Source: Streptomyces cavernae
GTDB lineage: Bacteria; Actinomycetota; Actinomycetes; Streptomycetales; Streptomycetaceae
Assembly: GCF_004023625.1 (NCBI RefSeq)
Contig: NZ_RPDJ01000017.1
Coordinates: 1-64,000 of the forward strand
Direction: 5' to 3'
Length of the DNA: 64,000 nucleotides
A program made the position numbers and the translations under genes. Under the pieces are notes generated by a model. The model searched no databases. It was given only the letters and a program-made list of their open reading frames with translations, and was not told the DNA's origin. This document shows positions 58,871-64,000 of this stretch, in pieces. Within the stretch, counting starts at the first letter, position 1. Each line of letters starts with the position of its first letter.

Positions 58871-61800
58871 ATGCTGCTCATCCCACGGCCCCCCAGCCGC
58901 GCGAGACGGAGGGCGGGCCGGTTCGCCGGACTGACCGCGGCCTCGTTGCTCATGGGGCTGGCAGGACCGGTCGCCCCCGCACGGGCGGCGGACATCACCG
59001 ACGGTCTGGCCCTCTGGTACAAGCTCGACGCCGCCTCGGGCGCCGTGGCCGCCGACGCCTCCGGAAACGGCCGGGACGGCACGGTGAACGGCACCGCCGC
59101 CTGGTCCGGCAGCGGCGAGGGGCTCGCCTTCAACGGCTCCGACACCTACATCAAGGTGCCGGACAACATCATGAGCGGCATGAACTCGATCAGCGTCTCC
59201 ATGGACGTCAAGGTCGACTCCACGCAGCCCACCCCGTACTTCATCCACGGCTTCGGCAACACCAGCGGCTCGGCCGGCAACGGCTACCTCTTCACCACCG
59301 GCGACAGCTTCCGCACCTCCATCGCCACCGGCAACTGGTCGACCGAGCAGACCACCAGGCCGTCAGGCTCCCCCAACCTGACCCGCGGCGTCTGGAAGCA
59401 GGTCACCTACACCCAGACCGGAAACACCGGCGTGCTGTACGAGGACGGGGTCGAGGTCGCCCGCAACACGGCGGTCACCATCACCCCGGGCTCGATCGGC
59501 GCCGGCACCACCACCGCCAACTACGTCGGCAAGTCGGTGTATCCGGGCGACAAGCTCTTCAAGGGCAGCATCCGGGACTTCCGCGTGTACAACCGCGCGC
59601 TGGCCGGTGCGGAGGTCGAGCAGCTCTCCCTCCCCGTGGCCACCCAGGGCGTCGCCGACGACAAGGCCGCCCTCACGCTCGGCGACACCAGCGCCGTCGT
59701 CTCGGACCTGACCCTGCCTGCCAAGGGCACGGCGGGCGGCTCGACCATCACCTGGGCCAGCGACAACACCTCCGTGGTGTCCGCGACCGGCAAGGTCACG
59801 CGTCCCGCCTCCGGTGAGCCCGACGGCCAGGCCACGCTCACGGCGACCCTGAAGAAGGGCACCGTGACCGACACCAAGTCCTTCGACATCACGGTCCCCG
59901 CCGCCTTCGACGACGCCACCGCCACCGAGCGGGCCGCCGAGGCGCTGACCGTCCACAACCTCGACGACGTACGCGGCAACCTCACCCTCCCTGCTACCGG
60001 CGACTACGCGACGAAGGTCTCCTGGTCCTCCGCGAAGCCGGACGTCATCGACGCCGACGGTGTGGTGCACCGCCCCGCGCACAGCGACGGCGGCACCACC
60101 GTGGAGCTGACCGCCAAGGTCACCAAGGGCGACGCCGAGGCGAGCAGGGTCTTCACCGCGAAGGTGCCCGAACTCCCCGCCAAGGAAGCCCTGAAGGGCT
60201 ATATGTTCAGCTACTTCACCGGCGAGGGCACCTCGGACGGCGAACAGCTGTACTTCGCGCTCAGCAAGGGCAACGACCCGCTGAAGTGGCGGGAGTTGAA
60301 CGACGGCAAGCCGGTCCTGACCTCCACGCTCGGTGAGAAGGGTCTGCGCGACCCGTTCATCATCCGCTCCCCCGAGGGCGACAAGTTCTACCAGATCGCC
60401 ACCGACCTGAGGATCTACGGCAACGGCAACTGGGACGCGGCACAGCGCACCGGCAGCAAGTCCATCATGGTCTGGGAGTCCACCGACCTGGTGAACTGGA
60501 CCAACCAGCGTCTGGTGAAGGTCTCCCCCGACAGCGCGGGCAACACCTGGGCACCCGAGGCGTTCTACGACGAGCAGCGCGGCGAGTACGTGGTCTTCTG
60601 GGCGTCGAAGCTTTACGACAACGAGGCGCACACCGGCGACACGTACAACCGTATGATGTACGCCACCACCCGCGACTTCCACACCTTCAGCGAGCCCAAG
60701 GTGTGGATCGACCGCGGCTACTCGGTCATCGACTCCACGGTGATCCAGCACGACGGAACGTACTTCAGGCTGTCGAAGGACGAGCGGAACAACACCTCCT
60801 CCACCCCCAACAGCAAGTTCATCTTCGAGGAGAAGAGCGACTCGCTCCTCGACCTGTCCTGGGACGCCGTCGCCGAGGGCATCGGCAAGGGCGCGATGAG
60901 CGCCGCCGAGGGACCGCTGGTGTTCAAGTCCAACACCGAGGACAAGTGGTACGCGTTCCTCGACGAGTTCGGCGGCCGTGGTTACATCCCGTTCGAGACG
61001 ACCGACCTCGCCTCCGGCGCCTGGACCCCGTCCACCGGCTATGACCTGCCGTCAAGGCCGCGGCACGGCACGGTGCTTCCGGTCACCCAGGCCGAGTACG
61101 ACCGGCTGCTGAGCACCTACCAGTCCGACCAGCTCGTACAGAGCGTCGAGGACGCCTCGGTGGAGACGCGCATCGGTGACGCGCCGGTCCTGCCGGCCAC
61201 CGTGATCGCCGAGTACTCGGACGGCGTCAAGCGGCCCGTCTCCGTCACCTGGGACGACGTCCCCGCGTCGGCGTACGCGCAGGCCGGCACCTTCACGGTG
61301 ACCGGCAGCCTGCCGGACGGCGCCGCGCTCAAGGCCAAGGCCGAGGTCACGGTCTCGGCGGAGGGCCCGGACGTGCCGGCCGATCTCGTCCTGGACTACA
61401 AGTTCGACGAAATGGCCGGCAGCATCGCCCGGGACGCCAGCGGCCACGGCAACCACGGAACCTATGTCCGCACCCCGGACTTCGGGACCGGTGTGCACGA
61501 GGGCTCGTTCAAGATGTCCGGCGGTTCCAGCACCTCGACCACCTCGCCGTACGTCCGGATCCCGAACGGCGTGCTGAAGGACGCCGGCAGCGTCACGGTC
61601 TCCACGTACGCGAAGTGGAAGGGCGGGGAGAACTGGCAGTGGCTCTTCGGGCTCGGCCCCGACAGCGACAAGTACCTCTTCGCCAGCCCCTCCAACGGCG
61701 GTTCCAAGCTCTACTCGGCCATCACGAAGGCCAGTTGGTCGGCGGAGTCGAAGATGACGGCGGGCTCCGCGCTCACCCCCGGTGAGTGGCAGCACGTCGC

Positions 61801-64000
61801 CGTCACCCTGAACGGCGCCACCGAGACGGCGGTCCTGTACGTCGACGGGGTAGAGGCCACCCGCGCGACCGGGGTCACCACCAAGCCGTCCGAGCTCTAC
61901 GACGCGGCCAAGGGCTACTCCGGCTACATCGGCCGCTCCCTGTACTCCGCCGACCCGTACTTCGGCGGCGAGGTCGACGACTTCCGGATCTACAACCGCG
62001 CCCTCACCCCCACCGAGGTCCTGGAGCTCAGCGGCAACACCACGGGCATCGCCGCGGCGACCCACCCCGCGCTGAAGGTCGACGCGATCATCGACGACAA
62101 GGACTCGAGGATCACTCTCCCGCTTGCGGAAGGCAGCGATCTCACCGCGCTGGCACCGGAGTTCACCCTCGCCCACGGCGCGTCCATCAGCCCCGCCTCC
62201 GGCACGCTGCGCGACTTCACCGAGCCGGTCACGTACGAGGTCACCGGTTCCGACGGGAAGAAGCGCACCTGGACGGTCACGGCCCTGGAGATGAAGAGCC
62301 CGGTCCTGCCGGGACTCAACGCCGACCCGAACATCGTCCGGTTCGGTGACACCTTCTACATCTACCCCACCACCGACGGCTTCCCGGGCTGGAGCGGCAC
62401 GCAGTTCAAGGCGTACTCCTCCAAGGACCTCGTCCACTGGAAGGACCACGGCGTCATCCTGGACCTGGGGCCGGACGTCAGCTGGGCCGACAGCCGGGCC
62501 TGGGCGCCCGCGATCGAGGAGAGGGACGGCAAGTACTACTTCTACTTCTGCGCCGACGCGAACATCGGTGTCGCGGTGGCCGACTCGCCGACCGGACCGT
62601 TCAAGGACGCGCTGGGCAAGCCGCTGCTCAAGGCGGGCCAGTACCCGGGCCAGATGATCGACCCGGCGGTGTTCACCGACGACGACGGGCAGCCGTATCT
62701 GTACTGGGGCAACGGCCGGGCGTACGTCGTGCCGCTGAACGAGGACATGGTCTCCTTCGACGCGTCGAAGGTGAAGGACATCACCCCCAGCGGCTACAAT
62801 GAGGGCACCTTCGTCATCAAGCGCAAGGGCACCTACTACTTCATGTGGTCGGAGAACGACACCCGGGACGAGAACTACCGGGTCGCCTACGCGACCGGCT
62901 CCTCCCCCACGGGACCCTGGACCAAGCGGGGCGTGATCCTGGAGAAGGACCTCTCCCTGGGCATCAAGGGCCCCGGCCACCACTCGGTCGTCCATGTCCC
63001 GAACACCGACGACTGGTACATCGCCTACCACCGCTTCGCCATCCCCGGCGGTGACGGCACCAACCGCGAAACCACCATCGACAAGCTGGAGTTCGACGCC
63101 GACGGCCTGATGAAGAAGGTCGTCCCGACCCTGACGAGCATCGACCCCGTCACCGTCGTCCGCGCCGGGCCGAACGCCGCCGGCACCGAGGGCACCGCGA
63201 TCCCGGTCACCGGAACCATCTCCGGCGCGGGCGACCCCAAGTGGACGGTGGAGGACGGCGCCCCCTGCACCTTCGCCGACGCCGGCGCCATCCTCACCAC
63301 CATCACCTGCGCCGACGACGGCACCTACAAGGTCACCCTGACCGGTGGCCGCGGCAGCGACACGCTCACCGTCACGGTGGCCAACGCGGCCCCGGTGATC
63401 ACCGCGGCGGCGGGCCCGAAGGACCCGGTCGCGGTCGGCAGGAGCACCGTCGTCACCGCCGACTTCACCGACCTGGGCACCGCTGACACCCAGACCTGCC
63501 GCATCGACTTCAAGGACGGCAGCGGCCCGGCCGAGGGCACCGTCACCGGCTCCCGTTGCACGGCCACCCACACCTACACCAAGGCGGGCATCCACCGTCC
63601 GGAGATCACCGTCACCGACGACGACGGCGGCTCGGGCAGCGCCAAGCTCCCCGAACTGGTCGTCTACGACCGGGCGGCCTGGGCCGTCGGGGTGGGCTTC
63701 TTCTCCTCGCCCGCCGGCGCCTACCCGGCGAAGCCGCAGGTGACCGGACCCGCGGCCTACTCCTTCGACGCCCGCTACAAGAAGGGAGCCACCGTCCCGT
63801 CCGGCCACGCCACCTTCGACTTCCTGGCGGCCAGGCTGAAGTTCCGCGCCACGGGTTCCGACTGGCTCGTCGTCACCGGTTCCACCATCCGCTACCAGGG
63901 CTCCGGAACCCTGAACGGCACCAGCGGCTACGGATTCCGCGTCACCGCCACCAACAGCCCGGACACCTACCGGATCAAGATCTGGAAGAAGTCCACCGGC
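58871..64000 (+). CDS. Giant secreted arabinan/arabinoside hydrolase with two GH43 domains (3' end outside window)
   Basis: At least 1710 residues with no stop before the window ends. Order: signal (RFAGLTAASLLMGLAGPVAP); LamG 1 (~40-255); two degenerate bacterial Ig domains (~258-435; ITWASDNTSVVSATGKVT); GH43 domain 1 (~443-735; GLRDPFIIRSPEGDKF, AAEGPLVFKS); Big-4-like Ig (~744-830); LamG 2 (~837-1057); another Ig-like; GH43 domain 2 (~1147-1417; LNADPNIVRFGDTFYIYPTT, DPAVFTDDDGQPYLYWGNG, GYNEGTFVIKRKG, GPGHHSVVHV); Ig/PKD-like repeats and a C-terminal beta-sandwich. The base Asp and acid Glu positions are present in both GH43 units. ATG 58871 follows GAGGAG at ~9 nt; ATG 58847 is in frame but less well placed. 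Likely degrades arabinan with the GH127 enzyme. Confidence 0.92.
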   Translation, partial: MLLIPRPPSRARRRAGRFAGLTAASLLMGLAGPVAPARAADITDGLALWYKLDAASGAVAADASGNGRDGTVNGTAAWSGSGEGLAFNGSDTYIKVPDNIMSGMNSISVSMDVKVDSTQPTPYFIHGFGNTSGSAGNGYLFTTGDSFRTSIATGNWSTEQTTRPSGSPNLTRGVWKQVTYTQTGNTGVLYEDGVEVARNTAVTITPGSIGAGTTTANYVGKSVYPGDKLFKGSIRDFRVYNRALAGAEVEQLSLPVATQGVADDKAALTLGDTSAVVSDLTLPAKGTAGGSTITWASDNTSVVSATGKVTRPASGEPDGQATLTATLKKGTVTDTKSFDITVPAAFDDATATERAAEALTVHNLDDVRGNLTLPATGDYATKVSWSSAKPDVIDADGVVHRPAHSDGGTTVELTAKVTKGDAEASRVFTAKVPELPAKEALKGYMFSYFTGEGTSDGEQLYFALSKGNDPLKWRELNDGKPVLTSTLGEKGLRDPFIIRSPEGDKFYQIATDLRIYGNGNWDAAQRTGSKSIMVWESTDLVNWTNQRLVKVSPDSAGNTWAPEAFYDEQRGEYVVFWASKLYDNEAHTGDTYNRMMYATTRDFHTFSEPKVWIDRGYSVIDSTVIQHDGTYFRLSKDERNNTSSTPNSKFIFEEKSDSLLDLSWDAVAEGIGKGAMSAAEGPLVFKSNTEDKWYAFLDEFGGRGYIPFETTDLASGAWTPSTGYDLPSRPRHGTVLPVTQAEYDRLLSTYQSDQLVQSVEDASVETRIGDAPVLPATVIAEYSDGVKRPVSVTWDDVPASAYAQAGTFTVTGSLPDGAALKAKAEVTVSAEGPDVPADLVLDYKFDEMAGSIARDASGHGNHGTYVRTPDFGTGVHEGSFKMSGGSSTSTTSPYVRIPNGVLKDAGSVTVSTYAKWKGGENWQWLFGLGPDSDKYLFASPSNGGSKLYSAITKASWSAESKMTAGSALTPGEWQHVAVTLNGATETAVLYVDGVEATRATGVTTKPSELYDAAKGYSGYIGRSLYSADPYFGGEVDDFRIYNRALTPTEVLELSGNTTGIAAATHPALKVDAIIDDKDSRITLPLAEGSDLTALAPEFTLAHGASISPASGTLRDFTEPVTYEVTGSDGKKRTWTVTALEMKSPVLPGLNADPNIVRFGDTFYIYPTTDGFPGWSGTQFKAYSSKDLVHWKDHGVILDLGPDVSWADSRAWAPAIEERDGKYYFYFCADANIGVAVADSPTGPFKDALGKPLLKAGQYPGQMIDPAVFTDDDGQPYLYWGNGRAYVVPLNEDMVSFDASKVKDITPSGYNEGTFVIKRKGTYYFMWSENDTRDENYRVAYATGSSPTGPWTKRGVILEKDLSLGIKGPGHHSVVHVPNTDDWYIAYHRFAIPGGDGTNRETTIDKLEFDADGLMKKVVPTLTSIDPVTVVRAGPNAAGTEGTAIPVTGTISGAGDPKWTVEDGAPCTFADAGAILTTITCADDGTYKVTLTGGRGSDTLTVTVANAAPVITAAAGPKDPVAVGRSTVVTADFTDLGTADTQTCRIDFKDGSGPAEGTVTGSRCTATHTYTKAGIHRPEITVTDDDGGSGSAKLPELVVYDRAAWAVGVGFFSSPAGAYPAKPQVTGPAAYSFDARYKKGATVPSGHATFDFLAARLKFRATGSDWLVVTGSTIRYQGSGTLNGTSGYGFRVTATNSPDTYRIKIWKKSTG

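Overview
The window is very GC-rich, uses many GTG starts, and carries DmdR-type iron boxes, a SARP regulator, TTA-containing accessory genes and Tat/Sec-exported glycosidases. Together these point to a Streptomyces chromosome, probably an arm or arm-core transition, since central genes (argG, murJ, tRNA-Pro) are mixed with accessory modules. All calls come from reading translations by eye; no database search was run.

Layout. 1-9.7 kb: AraC-type regulator; HAD phosphatase overlapping a damaged biotin carboxylase gene; argG; a beta-propeller protein and Baeyer-Villiger monooxygenase pair divergent from a TauD-type dioxygenase. 9.7-17.6 kb: AfsR-like SARP regulator, then a cell-wall module (VanX-type dipeptidase, ECF-like sigma factor overlapping an NlpC/P60 hydrolase, M23 peptidase sharing the same C-terminal domain). 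17.7-26.6 kb: a PaaX remnant and a compact lipid cluster resembling the OleACD/LstABCD/NltABCD logic (two KASIII-like subunits, OleC-type beta-lactone synthetase with a membrane tail, OleD-type reductase), a divergent P450 and a LuxR regulator. TTA codons occur in three of its transcripts. 26.6-36.2 kb: ABC exporter with a MerR/SoxR-like promoter, LPG-synthase-like membrane protein, MscS channel, two CBS/DUF21 proteins, and a KhtTU-like K+/H+ antiporter. 36.2-46.2 kb: glucarate dehydratase, MurJ, methyltransferase, two-component system, GH127 arabinofuranosidase, NUDIX hydrolase, tRNA-Pro(GGG). 46.5-53.4 kb: Ser/Thr kinase with PQQ propeller, convergent with a vWA / atypical kinase / PP2C set resembling a TerY-P triad, then a nucleotidyltransferase. 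54-58.7 kb: iron-regulated locus (small protein, aerolysin-like secreted protein, argB paralogue behind a 13-codon formyltransferase-like leader, ornithine N5-monooxygenase) with two iron boxes. 58.8 kb to the end: a giant secreted protein with two GH43 domains, cut off by the window edge.

The best candidates for something undescribed are the putative beta-lactone lipid cluster (no OleB, a P450, likely bldA control), the TerY-P-like phosphosignalling set facing a PQQ-propeller kinase, and the iron locus where argB appears spliced behind the first codons of a formyltransferase gene. A striking number of unrelated short tandem repeats lies in the gaps between genes.
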